39,304 nt of DNA, taken from contig DXFD01000041.1 of the NCBI GenBank assembly GCA_019114625.1, positions 1-39,304 of the forward strand, in the 5' to 3' direction. The DNA comes from Candidatus Borkfalkia faecigallinarum (GTDB lineage: Bacteria; Bacillota; Clostridia; Christensenellales; Borkfalkiaceae). The notes under the pieces were generated by a model. It did no database searches. It saw nothing but the letters and a program-made list of their open reading frames with translations, and was not told where the DNA came from. Positions 23,987-32,665 of the stretch are shown in pieces; positions within the stretch are counted from its first letter, which is position 1, and each line of letters opens with the position of its first letter. Both the position numbers and the translations under genes were made by a program.

Positions 23987-24949
23987 TCACATCGAAATCA
24001 TCTGCAGCGTTTCATACAATTCATAGTTGAAAGTCTTTTTCATGCTGACGGCTTCGATGATATCCATATCGATGATCTCATTTTTACGGATACCGACGAC
24101 GCGGTTGCCGATGCCGTCTTTGAGCATACGGACGGCGCGATTGCCGAACTGCGCCGCGAGCATTCTGTCCGCCATCGAGGGCGAACCGCCGCGCTGCACA
24201 TGGCCGATCGTCGTGCCGCGCACCGAATAGGTCGTCATGGCCTGCAGCTTTTTGGAGAACTCCTCCGCCGTCGAAACGCCTTCCGCCAAGACGATGATGT
24301 TCGAATGTTTGCCGTTCGCGCGGCTGCGGTTGATGCGGAGAATGATATCCTCCATATCAAAAGGGATTTCCGGAACGATGATGATCTCCGCGCCGCTCGC
24401 GATACCGGAATACAGCGCGATGTCGCCGCAGCGGCGGCCCATCACCTCGACGACGCTGATACGCTCGTGCGAGGTCATCGTGTCGCGCAGCTTGTTGATG
24501 ATATCGAGGCAGGTGTTGACGGCCGTATCGAAACCGAGCGTATAGTCGGTGTATTCAAGGTCGTTGTCGATGGTGCCGGGGATGCCGATCGTCGGGATGC
24601 CGAACTGCTCGCTGAGGCACTTGGCGCCGCGGAAAGAACCGTCGCCGCCGATGACGACCAGACCTTCGATGCCGTGGTCGTTGAGCGTCTTGACCGCCTG
24701 TTTCTGCCCCTCGACCGTGTACATTTCGACGCAGCGGGCCGTACGGAGGATCGTGCCGCCGCGCTGGACGATGTCCGAAACGCTGCGCATCTCCATCGGC
24801 TTCATTTCGTCGTTGACCAGGCCTGCATAGCCCTGCTCGATGCCATAGATCTCCATGCCGAAATACTTTGCCGTACGGACGACCGCACGGATGCATGCGT
24901 TCATGCCGGGTGCGTCGCCGCCGCTCGTCAATACACCGATTCGTTTCAT
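23987..24949 (-). CDS. pfkA: ATP-dependent 6-phosphofructokinase
   Basis: Phosphorylates fructose-6-P to fructose-1,6-bisphosphate in glycolysis (EC 2.7.1.11). It has 320 residues, standard for the bacterial ATP form. Motifs: TSGGDAPGMNACIRAVVR, VVIGGDGSFRGA with the GDGS that marks ATP rather than PPi enzymes, and the catalytic PGTIDND. Further on are VVEVMGRRCGDIA and GHVQRGGSPS. GGAGGAG lies just upstream of the ATG. It has its own promoter and terminator. It sits downstream of dnaE in the common clostridial dnaE-pfkA order, but appears to be independently transcribed. Confidence 0.97.
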   Translation of the reverse strand: MKRIGVLTSGGDAPGMNACIRAVVRTAKYFGMEIYGIEQGYAGLVNDEMKPMEMRSVSDIVQRGGTILRTARCVEMYTVEGQKQAVKTLNDHGIEGLVVIGGDGSFRGAKCLSEQFGIPTIGIPGTIDNDLEYTDYTLGFDTAVNTCLDIINKLRDTMTSHERISVVEVMGRRCGDIALYSGIASGAEIIIVPEIPFDMEDIILRINRSRANGKHSNIIVLAEGVSTAEEFSKKLQAMTTYSVRGTTIGHVQRGGSPSMADRMLAAQFGNRAVRMLKDGIGNRVVGIRKNEIIDMDIIEAVSMKKTFNYELYETLQMISM

Positions 24950-24998
24950 ATAACTCCTCCGTTCCGTTAGTTCAAGTCGATCACTTTTATGCTATCCT

Positions 24999-25026
24999 AT
25001 TATAACAGATTCCACACAAAAAGCAA
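24999..25026 (-). promoter_or_regulatory. Promoter of pfkA
   Basis: On the minus strand: TTGCTT (25026-25021), 16-base spacer and TATAAT (25004-24999). It is followed by a leader of about 45 bases with a strong SD. The region 25027-25118 shows no clear terminator for dnaE. Confidence 0.7.
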
Positions 25027-25118
25027 AGCATTTTGCAAGGTTTGCCTGCAATACATACGATTCTTTATCATTTCAAACATTTTTTGTCAATGATGACGCT
25101 TCCACGGCCCAAAACGGC

Positions 25119-28100
25119 TCAAACGCGCACGATCTCGTCCTCGCGCAGATACAAATTCAGCTCGTCGCGCAGCCCGCGGCAATCGTTGATATGCGTCAGA
25201 CGGTACAGTTTGCCGCCGCGCTTGATCTTGACGACGAGATCGCCGTTCATGTAGTTGGAAAAGAGGGCCGTCAGCTCGTCGAATTCCTCTTCCGTCAGCG
25301 CGGATGCGTTCAGCCACAGCGCGTGCTCGCGCACTTTGACGGGCGCGGCCGCGTTTTCTGCGGGCGCCGCCGCCCCGCCCGTAAATTCCTGCATCTTGTC
25401 GAGGATGATGACGGGCGCCTTTTCGTCGTCCAGCTGCATCTTTCCGCTCAGCCGCACGATCTTGTCGGGGACGACGATGCTGCGGATCTTTTCATATACG
25501 TTCGGGAATGCGACGCACTCGATATTCCCGTACAGATCCTCCACCGAGATGAACGCCATCGGCGCGCCCGAACGGGTATTGATGCGCTTGTACGAACCGA
25601 TGACGCCGCCCATCGTGACCGTCGCCCCGTCGGTGAGCTCGGGGTAGCTCTTATGCCCCTCCTCGTCCTCCTCAAAGTTCTGCATTTTGAGGCAGGAGAA
25701 GGAGCAGTCGTGGAAGGCTCCTGCGTATTTTTCAAAGGGATGACCGCTGACGTAGACGCCGAGCACCGCCTTCTCTTTGGCAAGTTTTTCACCCGTTTCC
25801 AGTTCGGGGAGGTCGGGATACTCGATGTCGGTCACGTCCTCTTCGATGATGTCGCCGAACAGGCTCATTTGCATACTCTGTTTTTGTTTGGCGATCTTGT
25901 TCGCGCGGTCGAGCACGCCGCCGTAGACGGCCAGCAGCTGCGCGCGGTTCACGCCGAAGCTGTCGAACGCGCACGCGCAGATCAGCCCCTCGAGCATACG
26001 CTTATTGAGGAAGGGCGCGCAGCGGAACACGAAGTCTGCAAAGTTTTTGAAAGGCCCCTTCTCCTCCCGCTCGTCGATGATGGACTGCGTCGCGTTGACG
26101 CCGACCCCCTTCAGGGCGCTCAACCCGAAGCGCACGCCGTTGCCCTGCACCGAAAAATACGTCTTGCTCTTGTTGACGTCGGGCGGCAGGACGAGGATAT
26201 TCTTCTCTTTGAGATAGACGATGTATTTGGAAACTTCCTCGATCTTTTCGATGCGGTTGTTGAGGATCGCGGCGAGGAATTCTTTGGGGTAAAAGCGCTT
26301 CAGATACGCCGTGCGATAGGCGAGAACGGCGTAGCAGGTCGCGTGGGCCTTGTTGAACGCATAGCTTGCGAAGCTCTCCATGTCGCCGAAGATCTTCGCC
26401 GCGACTTCCTTCGAGATCCCGCGGCTGACGGCGCCCTCGATATTGCCGCCGTCCTTGATGTTGCCGAAGATGAATTTATCCTTCTGCGCCATCAGCTCGG
26501 CCTTGTTCTTTTTGCCCATGGCGCGGCGGACGAGGTCCGCCTGGCCCAGGGAAAATCCGGCCAGATCCTGGAAGATCTGCATGACCTGTTCCTGATAGAC
26601 GATGACGCCGTAGGTGACCTTTAAGATGTGTTCGAGCTGCGGGCAATCGTACTTGACCTGCGACGGGTCCTGTTTGTTGGCGATATATTTGGGGATATAT
26701 GCCATCGGGCCGGGGCGATAGAGCGCGACGCCTGCGATGATGTCTTCCAGGCAGTCCGGCTTGAGGTCTTTCATGAACTTTTTCATGCCGCCTTGTTCGA
26801 GCTGGAACACGGCGTCCGTATCCCCCTCGGAGATCAGCGCATACGCGTCTTTATTGTCGTAGCCGATCTCGTCCCAATCGATGACGCGGCCGGTGTCTTC
26901 CAGAATGTAGTCGCACGCCTTCTTGATATCGGTGAGCGTCGTCAACGCGAGGAAGTCCATCTTGAGCATGCCGATGGACTCGACCTCTTTCATGTTGAAC
27001 TGCGTCGTGACGTCCTCGCCGTTGCGAGAGAGCGGAACGGCGTCGGCGATCGGTTTGCGGCAGATGACGACGCCCGCGGCGTGCATGGACGTGTTGCGGG
27101 GCATCCCTTCCAGGCGGAGGGACATATCGATGACGCGGCGGAGTTGCTCGTCCGTTTCATACAGTTCGATGAATTCTGGGTTGCGCTTTTTCTCCTGTTC
27201 GTCGACTTTTTTCAAAAGCTCGGTGCGCTTGTCCTCGTCCTGTTCGGCCGCCGCCTTTTGGCGCAGCCCCTCGATATTGCGGCCGAGCAATTCGCCGATG
27301 GTCGATTTGCCGTCCATCAGCTTGGTCACGCGGTCCGTCTCCGAATACGGGACGCGCAGCACCCGCCCTACGTCCTTGATCGCCGCCTTGGAGGCGAGGG
27401 TGCCGAACGTCACGATCTGCGCCACGTTTTCGGGATGGTACTTTTCGCGGACGTATTCGATCGTTTCCTGCCGCCTTTCGTTACAGAAGTCGACGTCGAA
27501 GTCGGGCATGGTCACGCGGTCTGGATTCAGGAAGCGCTCGAAGAAGAGGTCGTATTTGAGCGGATCGATATCCGTGATGCCGATGGCGTAGGCGACGATG
27601 CTCGCCGCGCCGCTCCCGCGCCCGGGGCCGACCGGGATCCCGCGCGCCTTGGACCACTGGATAAAATCCATGACGATCAGATAATATTCCGCGAATCCCA
27701 TCCCGAGGATGATGCCAAGCTCGTAATCGGCGCGCTTTTTGACCGCCTCCGTGATCTCGCCGTAGCGGCGCTTCAGCCCCTCCCACGTCAGTTTTGTCAG
27801 ATAATCTTTGGGATCGGAGCCGTCCTCCGGCGTATAGCCGGGGATCAGCGATTTGTCCTTGATCGGGTCGCCGTTGTCTTTGAGGTCGAAGCAGGGCTCC
27901 TCCGCGCATTTCTGCGCGACGACGAGCGTGTTCGAGATCGCCTCGGGGACATAGGAAAACAGTTCGGCCATCTCCTGCGCGGATTTCAGGTAAAATTCCT
28001 GCGTATCGAACTTCATGCGCTTGGGATCGTCGACCGTCTTCTTCATCTGGATGCACATGAGCACATCCTGCATTTCCCAATCTTCCTTGCGGATGTAATG

Positions 28101-28709
28101 GACGTCGTTCGTGGCGACGGGCGGGATATCCAGTTCCTTGGCGAGCTGCAATAAGAGCGGGATGATCTTTTTTTGCTCGGGCAGCCCGTGATCCTGGATC
28201 TCGATGTAAAAATCGTCGCCGAAGATCTCCTTCAGCTCGATCGCGGTCTTGCGCGCCCCCGCGTAATCGCCGCGCAGCAACAGCTTGGGGATACGCCCGG
28301 CAAGGCACGCCGAAAGGCACACGAGCCCCTCGCTGTGCTCGCGCAGCGTCTTATAGTCGCAGCGTGGCTTATAATAAAACCCGTCCACATAGGCGATCGA
28401 ATCCAGCTTGACGAGGTTGTGATACCCCTTTTTGTTTTTGGCGAGCAGGATCAGATGCTCGAACTCGCTCGTGCTGTCTTTGACGCGCAGATCTTGCGTC
28501 ATGTACATCTCGCAGCCGATGATCGCTTGGATGTTGTTTTTGCGGCATTGCTCCGCAAATTGCAGCGTCGCGTACATATTGCCGTGGTCGGTGATAGCGA
28601 TGGCTTTGATGCCGTTTTTGACGCAGTGCGCGACGAGCTCCTTGACCTTGCAGGCGCCGTCGAGGAGACTGTATTCGGTATGTACGTGAAGATGGACAAA
28701 ATCGCTCAT
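25119..28709 (-). CDS. dnaE: DNA polymerase III alpha subunit
   Basis: The 1196-residue C-family polymerase DnaE (EC 2.7.7.7). The N-terminal PHP domain (about 1-210) has HLHVHTEYSLLDGA and ITDHGNMY. The palm holds GPGRGSGAASIVAY and the catalytic PDFDVDF near residue 400. The finger region includes FASYAFNKAHATCYA. The C-terminal OB domain (about 1020-1110) has VTMGGVIGSYKRINTRSG. Length is normal for DnaE1. PolC, the other Firmicutes replicase, would be elsewhere. It lies 29 bases downstream of the HPr-like gene, in the conserved whiA-hpr-dnaE order. The SD is weak (GGGGAA). Confidence 0.98.
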   Translation of the reverse strand: MSDFVHLHVHTEYSLLDGACKVKELVAHCVKNGIKAIAITDHGNMYATLQFAEQCRKNNIQAIIGCEMYMTQDLRVKDSTSEFEHLILLAKNKKGYHNLVKLDSIAYVDGFYYKPRCDYKTLREHSEGLVCLSACLAGRIPKLLLRGDYAGARKTAIELKEIFGDDFYIEIQDHGLPEQKKIIPLLLQLAKELDIPPVATNDVHYIRKEDWEMQDVLMCIQMKKTVDDPKRMKFDTQEFYLKSAQEMAELFSYVPEAISNTLVVAQKCAEEPCFDLKDNGDPIKDKSLIPGYTPEDGSDPKDYLTKLTWEGLKRRYGEITEAVKKRADYELGIILGMGFAEYYLIVMDFIQWSKARGIPVGPGRGSGAASIVAYAIGITDIDPLKYDLFFERFLNPDRVTMPDFDVDFCNERRQETIEYVREKYHPENVAQIVTFGTLASKAAIKDVGRVLRVPYSETDRVTKLMDGKSTIGELLGRNIEGLRQKAAAEQDEDKRTELLKKVDEQEKKRNPEFIELYETDEQLRRVIDMSLRLEGMPRNTSMHAAGVVICRKPIADAVPLSRNGEDVTTQFNMKEVESIGMLKMDFLALTTLTDIKKACDYILEDTGRVIDWDEIGYDNKDAYALISEGDTDAVFQLEQGGMKKFMKDLKPDCLEDIIAGVALYRPGPMAYIPKYIANKQDPSQVKYDCPQLEHILKVTYGVIVYQEQVMQIFQDLAGFSLGQADLVRRAMGKKNKAELMAQKDKFIFGNIKDGGNIEGAVSRGISKEVAAKIFGDMESFASYAFNKAHATCYAVLAYRTAYLKRFYPKEFLAAILNNRIEKIEEVSKYIVYLKEKNILVLPPDVNKSKTYFSVQGNGVRFGLSALKGVGVNATQSIIDEREEKGPFKNFADFVFRCAPFLNKRMLEGLICACAFDSFGVNRAQLLAVYGGVLDRANKIAKQKQSMQMSLFGDIIEEDVTDIEYPDLPELETGEKLAKEKAVLGVYVSGHPFEKYAGAFHDCSFSCLKMQNFEEDEEGHKSYPELTDGATVTMGGVIGSYKRINTRSGAPMAFISVEDLYGNIECVAFPNVYEKIRSIVVPDKIVRLSGKMQLDDEKAPVIILDKMQEFTGGAAAPAENAAAPVKVREHALWLNASALTEEEFDELTALFSNYMNGDLVVKIKRGGKLYRLTHINDCRGLRDELNLYLREDEIVRV

Positions 28710-28738
28710 AGTTCCCCGTTTGTAAAGATCTTGCGGGC

Positions 28739-28993
28739 TCAGCGCAGGCCCGCAATGAAAGAAGCGAGCCCCGCCGCCGCGCGGCGTGCGTCCGCGCCTT
28801 CGGCAAAGACGACGTACTCGTCCCCGGCCGCAAAGCGGACGGTCAGAAGCCCGACGATGCTCTTCGCGTTGGCGCGCTTGTTCCCGTCCTGGATGGTCAG
28901 CTCGCTCTTGTATTTGCTCGCTTCAAAGACGATCTGCTGCGCGTCGTACGCGTTGTAAGTGCTCTTGTGATAGGTAAACGGCTCCCGTTCCAT
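28739..28993 (-). CDS. HPr-like protein lacking the active-site histidine (Crh-like)
   Basis: 84 residues with the HPr fold pattern: a central ANAKSIVGLLTV segment, where S45 matches the regulatory Ser46, and the C-terminal AAGDEYVVFAEGADARRAAAGLASFI. The active-site motif GLHxRPA is replaced by TYNAYDA, with Asn at the His15 position and Tyr at Arg17. It therefore cannot act as a normal PTS phosphocarrier. Bacillus Crh also lacks His15 but keeps Ser46 and works in carbon control, so a regulatory role is plausible. Its SD (GGGGGAGGAA) lies in the last codons of whiA. The pairing with whiA is common in Clostridia. Confidence 0.85.
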   Translation of the reverse strand: MEREPFTYHKSTYNAYDAQQIVFEASKYKSELTIQDGNKRANAKSIVGLLTVRFAAGDEYVVFAEGADARRAAAGLASFIAGLR

Positions 28994-28996
28994 CGA

Positions 28997-29959
28997 TCAT
29001 TCCTCCCCCGAAAGCTCCTCCGCCATCTTGACCAGCCTGCGAAGGCGATGGTTCAGACAGCTCTTTGTGACGCCGAGGCGTTCCGCCAATTCTTTGAGGG
29101 AAGCCTCTTTGTCGGCCAGGCGCGCCTGCGCTGCCTCGCGCAGGGGCTCGTCCAGCTCCTGCAACCCGACGGCCGCGGCGATCGTCTCGATCGCGCGGAT
29201 CTGCCGGACGGACGCCATCACGCTCTTGTCATAATTCTTTTGCAGGCAATTCGCCACGCGGTTGATGCGGTTGCGCTCCTCCTTTTCCCCGACGAGCGCG
29301 TTCAGCTTTTGCAGCGCGCCCTCCGCGCCGACGAGATCCAGAAAATCGGAGATCGCGCCGAGATTTTTCAGATACACGACGTACGTCCCCTTGCGCTCGA
29401 CGTACTTCGCCAATATCTCATAACGGGCGAGCAGTTCCAAAAAGGAATCGGCGATCTTTTGCCCGGAAAAGACGATCTCGAGATGATAACCGGAGCGCGC
29501 GTCCACTATCTTGGGCAGAGTGCAGCTGCCGCTGCCCAAAAACGCGCCGATGATATACGCGCGCTTGCAGCAGTCGTTTTCGATCATGTAGCGATCGATA
29601 TCCATTTTCAAGCTGATCGCGTCGCCCGTTCGCTCGGCGATGCCGAGCTCGCACAGGATATAAAACGAGCGGTCGGACAGGCACTGAAAGACGAGCCGAT
29701 CCCGCCCGCTGCGCACATCCGCCTCCGCGCGGACTACCTTCAATTCGGCGCCGAACAGATCCTCGAGCATCCCGATCACGAATTCCGCCGTGCGCTCGCT
29801 TTCGGTGACAAATTCAAAGCCTATGCGCGGCCCGCTGCGCAGCACGCTGCCCGTGACGCGCAAAAAAGCCGAAAGCGCCGCCGTGCGGCAGCAGGCGTTT
29901 TCAATGCCGCGGCGCACGATCTCGCGCTTGATCTCCCTCGTAAAGTTTACCGCCGCCAC
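28997..29959 (-). CDS. whiA: WhiA family DNA-binding regulator
   Basis: 320 residues. The N-terminal domain begins VNFTREIKREIVRRG and is followed by the LAGLIDADG-like (inactive homing endonuclease) fold; KRAYIIGAFLGSGS marks it. The C-terminal HTH reads SLKELAERLGVTKSCLNHRLRRL. Family members influence cell division and growth in Gram-positive bacteria. The start is the GTG at 29959, one base after the PHP stop, because AAGGAG lies in the end of the PHP gene and family proteins begin here. It sits in the murB-PHP-whiA-HPr-dnaE block. The usual yvcK and rapZ neighbours are absent from this position. Confidence 0.95.
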   Translation of the reverse strand: MAAVNFTREIKREIVRRGIENACCRTAALSAFLRVTGSVLRSGPRIGFEFVTESERTAEFVIGMLEDLFGAELKVVRAEADVRSGRDRLVFQCLSDRSFYILCELGIAERTGDAISLKMDIDRYMIENDCCKRAYIIGAFLGSGSCTLPKIVDARSGYHLEIVFSGQKIADSFLELLARYEILAKYVERKGTYVVYLKNLGAISDFLDLVGAEGALQKLNALVGEKEERNRINRVANCLQKNYDKSVMASVRQIRAIETIAAAVGLQELDEPLREAAQARLADKEASLKELAERLGVTKSCLNHRLRRLVKMAEELSGEE

Positions 29960-29960
29960 G

Positions 29961-30737
29961 CTAACAGTGTTTCTCCTTGTAGGCGCGGAAGCGGAAATTC
30001 GGCTTCCTGCCGTCGATGTTGTCGATCCGATCGCGCGGGATCTCGACGCGGGATAAGATCTTGTCCACAAGTTTTGTGTCGCCGACGCGGTCGGGCGTGT
30101 GCGCGTCCGAGTCGATGATGAATCGCACGCCCGTATCGCGGACCTTGACGAGCTCTTCGTCCGTCAGATGGACCTTTTTTGCGTTCAGCTCGATGTATGT
30201 GCCGTAATCGCGCGCGGCCTTCGCCACTTCCACGACGTCGCAAAAACTTTGGTAGTTGAGGTGCGTCACCGCGTCGATCGGATTTTTCTTGATGCTGTTG
30301 ATGTAGGCGTTGGTGTTGTAGCGGACCAGGCTCTTGCTCGGCCGGATATGGAAGGTCGTGTCGACCGAATTGCGCACGAACATATTCCAAAAATCCCGTA
30401 TGTGCGTGAATTTGACAAAGCGGTGGATCCCCATGAGGAAGATGTCAAAATCTTTATAGTCCTCTTCCTTCAGGTCCGTCCGCCCGTTTTCGTCGCAGAG
30501 ATTGGCTTCCGTCCCGACATAGACGGGGATGCCTGTCCGCGCGCTCGCCTCCTTGCAGTCGGCGAGCAGCTGCGGGATCCGCTCGTGGCGCAGACCGAAC
30601 GCCAGCTGCTCGAACCCGTGGTCGGTAATGGCGATCTCCTGCAGCCCGACCTCCTTGGCGCGCATCACGTTTTCAAGGACGGTCCCCTTGCCGTGGCTGT
30701 AGATCGTATGTGTATGATAATCACCGGTCAGTAGCAT
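29961..30737 (-). CDS. PHP-domain metal-dependent phosphoesterase
   Basis: 258 residues, YcdX-type PHP domain. Metal ligands are visible in order: DYHTHT, the H of YSHGKG, ITDHGFEQ, the E of VGTEAN, the H of MGIHRF, THLNYQ and DSDAHTPDRVGD. It probably hydrolyses a phosphoester, but the substrate is unknown for this group. The ATG directly follows the murB stop (TAGATG), with AGGAG in the last murB codons, so translation is coupled. Its place between murB and whiA is conserved in many Clostridia, which suggests a housekeeping role. Confidence 0.9.
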   Translation of the reverse strand: MLLTGDYHTHTIYSHGKGTVLENVMRAKEVGLQEIAITDHGFEQLAFGLRHERIPQLLADCKEASARTGIPVYVGTEANLCDENGRTDLKEEDYKDFDIFLMGIHRFVKFTHIRDFWNMFVRNSVDTTFHIRPSKSLVRYNTNAYINSIKKNPIDAVTHLNYQSFCDVVEVAKAARDYGTYIELNAKKVHLTDEELVKVRDTGVRFIIDSDAHTPDRVGDTKLVDKILSRVEIPRDRIDNIDGRKPNFRFRAYKEKHC

Positions 30738-31634
30738 CTAAAATACTCCTATGTAACGTATCTCCTCGCGCAGCAGTATCCCCGTCCGCTCCCGTACACG
30801 CGCGCGTATGCGCTCGATCAGGCAAACAAAGTCCCGCGCCGTCGCGTCGCCGCGATTGATCAGGAAATTTGCGTGCCGCGCGGACACATAGGCGCCCCCG
30901 CAGGACATCCCCTTGCACCCCGCGCGCTCGATCAGCGCGCCGGCGGACACGCCGCCCGCGTTCTGAAAGACGCAGCCCATGCTGCGGCCGGACGGAAGCG
31001 CCGAGCGCCTGCGTTTGACGCGATCTATGTCAGACAGAATACTCTGCAAATTGCCGTTTTTCAGCTGTAATTCGGCAGAAATGACGCATTCACCCCATTC
31101 CATAAAGCGCGAGCGCTTATAGGCAAACCGACACTCCCACGCCGGGACGCGCACGATCTCCCCTTCGGACCACGCGGTGACCGACCGCACGATATCCGCC
31201 ATGCAGCGCCCCTGCGCCCCCGCGTTCATAAAGATAGCGCCGCCGACCGTCGCAGGGATCCCCTGCAAAAAAGTCGCTCCGCACAAACTCTGCCGCACGG
31301 CGGCGGCGAGGACGGACGCGAGGCGCGCGCCGCAGTCGGCGACGATCCGCTCCCCTTCCGCGCGCACGGAACGAACGAAGCGCGTGCAGATGACGGCGCC
31401 GTCAAACCCCGCATCCGACGCGAGCAGGTTGGAGCCGTTCCCTAAAACAAAGTACGGCAGTCCGCGTTCGGATACACACCGCAGCAGAGCCGCAAGCTCC
31501 GCCGCGCCGCGCGGATACAGGGCGAGCGGCGCGCACCCGCCGACGCCGACCGTCGTATGCGCGCGGAAAGAAAAATCCTCTTCATGCGGCATATCCGGGA
31601 AGGCGGCGCACAGCGAATGCCATTTCTGCTCCAT
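30738..31634 (-). CDS. murB: UDP-N-acetylenolpyruvoylglucosamine reductase
   Basis: Reduces UDP-GlcNAc-enolpyruvate to UDP-MurNAc with NADPH and FAD (EC 1.3.1.98), for peptidoglycan synthesis. It has 298 residues, the short type II form. FAD-site segments are VLGNGSNLL (about 63-71) and GIPATVGGAIFMNAGAQG. The substrate loop is FAYKRSRF (Y172, R174), and the terminal REEIRYIG supplies the Glu. The proton donor, usually Ser in GSxFKNP, is C221 (GCVFQN); Cys occurs in some family members. Residues 195-204 are encoded by repeat copy 4. SD AGGAGA lies 7 bases before the ATG, but a TATAAT box directly precedes that SD. Confidence 0.95.
   Translation of the reverse strand: MEQKWHSLCAAFPDMPHEEDFSFRAHTTVGVGGCAPLALYPRGAAELAALLRCVSERGLPYFVLGNGSNLLASDAGFDGAVICTRFVRSVRAEGERIVADCGARLASVLAAAVRQSLCGATFLQGIPATVGGAIFMNAGAQGRCMADIVRSVTAWSEGEIVRVPAWECRFAYKRSRFMEWGECVISAELQLKNGNLQSILSDIDRVKRRRSALPSGRSMGCVFQNAGGVSAGALIERAGCKGMSCGGAYVSARHANFLINRGDATARDFVCLIERIRARVRERTGILLREEIRYIGVF
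31025..31051 (+). repeat. Dispersed 27-bp dyad repeat, copy 4, inside murB
   Basis: Begins CTATGTCAGACAGA, continues AATACTCTGCAAAT. It differs from copy 3 at only four of 27 positions. It lies on the strand opposite murB, within its reading frame, and encodes residues N195 to D204 (LQSILSDID). It is homologous to the copies at 12265 (reverse), 16764 and 21018. Confidence 0.75.
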
Positions 31635-31647
31635 TTTGTACTCTCCT

Positions 31648-31676
31648 ATTATACAGCAAACGAACTTTTTTTACAA
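31648..31676 (-). promoter_or_regulatory. Promoter before murB
   Basis: On the minus strand: TTGTAA (31676-31671), 17-base spacer and TATAAT (31653-31648). The SD AGGAGA (31647-31642) begins right after the -10 box, so the expected RNA start (near 31641) would leave a leader of only about 7 bases without the SD. Read-through from the upstream gene would include the SD. Confidence 0.7.
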
Positions 31677-31678
31677 TG

Positions 31679-32665
31679 TTATACGAGATAATTTTTCAAT
31701 TTTTTTGCGCCGCTTTTGTCTCCGCAGAGGGCGGCTTTCGCGCAGCTTTCCAGCTCGCCGCGCACCTCCTGCGTCAGGAACGCCGATACCGTCCGGCGCG
31801 GCTTCGCGTTCTCCGCCGACGACAGAACGGGATCCCCCGCATATACGGTACAGTCTATGCTGAGCATCCCGATCTTTGTGAGCGTTTCCTGCACCGCGCG
31901 CGAAAGGAGCACGTCGATAAATTCCAGCGCGGCGGCGTATCGCGGGCCGTCCTCCGCGCAGACGGAGACGTATTGATACAGGTCGCAGAACGCCGTAAGC
32001 GGCTTTGCCGAAAAGGAATAGCCGCGCGTGCGCAGACGCCAGACGTCCCGCTGCGTGCCGATCATATAGCGGTATTTTCCGCCGATCAGATCCACATACG
32101 CCTGCACGGACGGCTCCGTACTGAAATCGCCGACATACCCTTCCGATGCGGCGGCCGCCTCGACGCACGCCCCGCGCCCGACGCTCAAGACCGTATTCTG
32201 CGGCGTGACGTCCGTAAAATCGCCCTCGCCCGTCAGCAAAAAATAGCCGCCGCGGCACCACGGATACGCGACCGTTTCGCCGCCCAGCCTGCCCGCGGAA
32301 AAGTCGAGCCCGGCGAGCGGCCGCGCGAGGTCGGCGACGAACCCGACGCCCGGGCCGTAGGAGACGACATCGGGGATATGCCCTTCCGAAACGGCGTTTT
32401 CGGCGCTCTCCGGCGTGTGGGCGGTGACCAGAACGAGCCGATCCCCCTCCTTTTCATAGAGGCGCGCCACCCCGTTCAAAAAGGATGCGCGCGAGCCGCG
32501 CCCGCCCTCAAAGCTGTCGATCTGCCACACGCGCAGGATCTCCGTCCCGCCCTTCTCCTCCTCTTTCTCCCGCCCGTACGCGGGATACAGGCAGGCGGCG
32601 ACGGCGATGCCGAGACAGAGTAGGCACAAGAGCGGCGTCTTTACGGCGCGAAAAATACGATGCAT
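31679..32665 (-). CDS. Extracellular solute-binding-like lipoprotein
   Basis: 328 residues with an N-terminal signal and lipobox VAAC (C25). The body resembles family 1 solute-binding proteins: ILRVWQIDSFEGGRGSRASFL, then GHIPDVVSYGPGVGF, a typical segment for such proteins, and a central AYPWCRGGYFLL region. It has no permease or ATPase genes beside it, so it may be an orphan binding protein or sensor. It sits upstream of murB, with the murB -35 box just 2 bases beyond its stop codon. No clear SD is seen, and TACAAT (32676-32671) lies 5 bases before the ATG. The ligand is unknown. The family call rests on motif resemblance only. Confidence 0.65.
   Translation of the reverse strand: MHRIFRAVKTPLLCLLCLGIAVAACLYPAYGREKEEEKGGTEILRVWQIDSFEGGRGSRASFLNGVARLYEKEGDRLVLVTAHTPESAENAVSEGHIPDVVSYGPGVGFVADLARPLAGLDFSAGRLGGETVAYPWCRGGYFLLTGEGDFTDVTPQNTVLSVGRGACVEAAAASEGYVGDFSTEPSVQAYVDLIGGKYRYMIGTQRDVWRLRTRGYSFSAKPLTAFCDLYQYVSVCAEDGPRYAAALEFIDVLLSRAVQETLTKIGMLSIDCTVYAGDPVLSSAENAKPRRTVSAFLTQEVRGELESCAKAALCGDKSGAKKLKNYLV

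Noticed and set aside
22494-24970. Long plus-strand open frames over the HD, PfkB-family and PfkA genes
   Set aside because: They are antisense to genes with intact motifs on the minus strand, and they run through the promoter and terminator between them.
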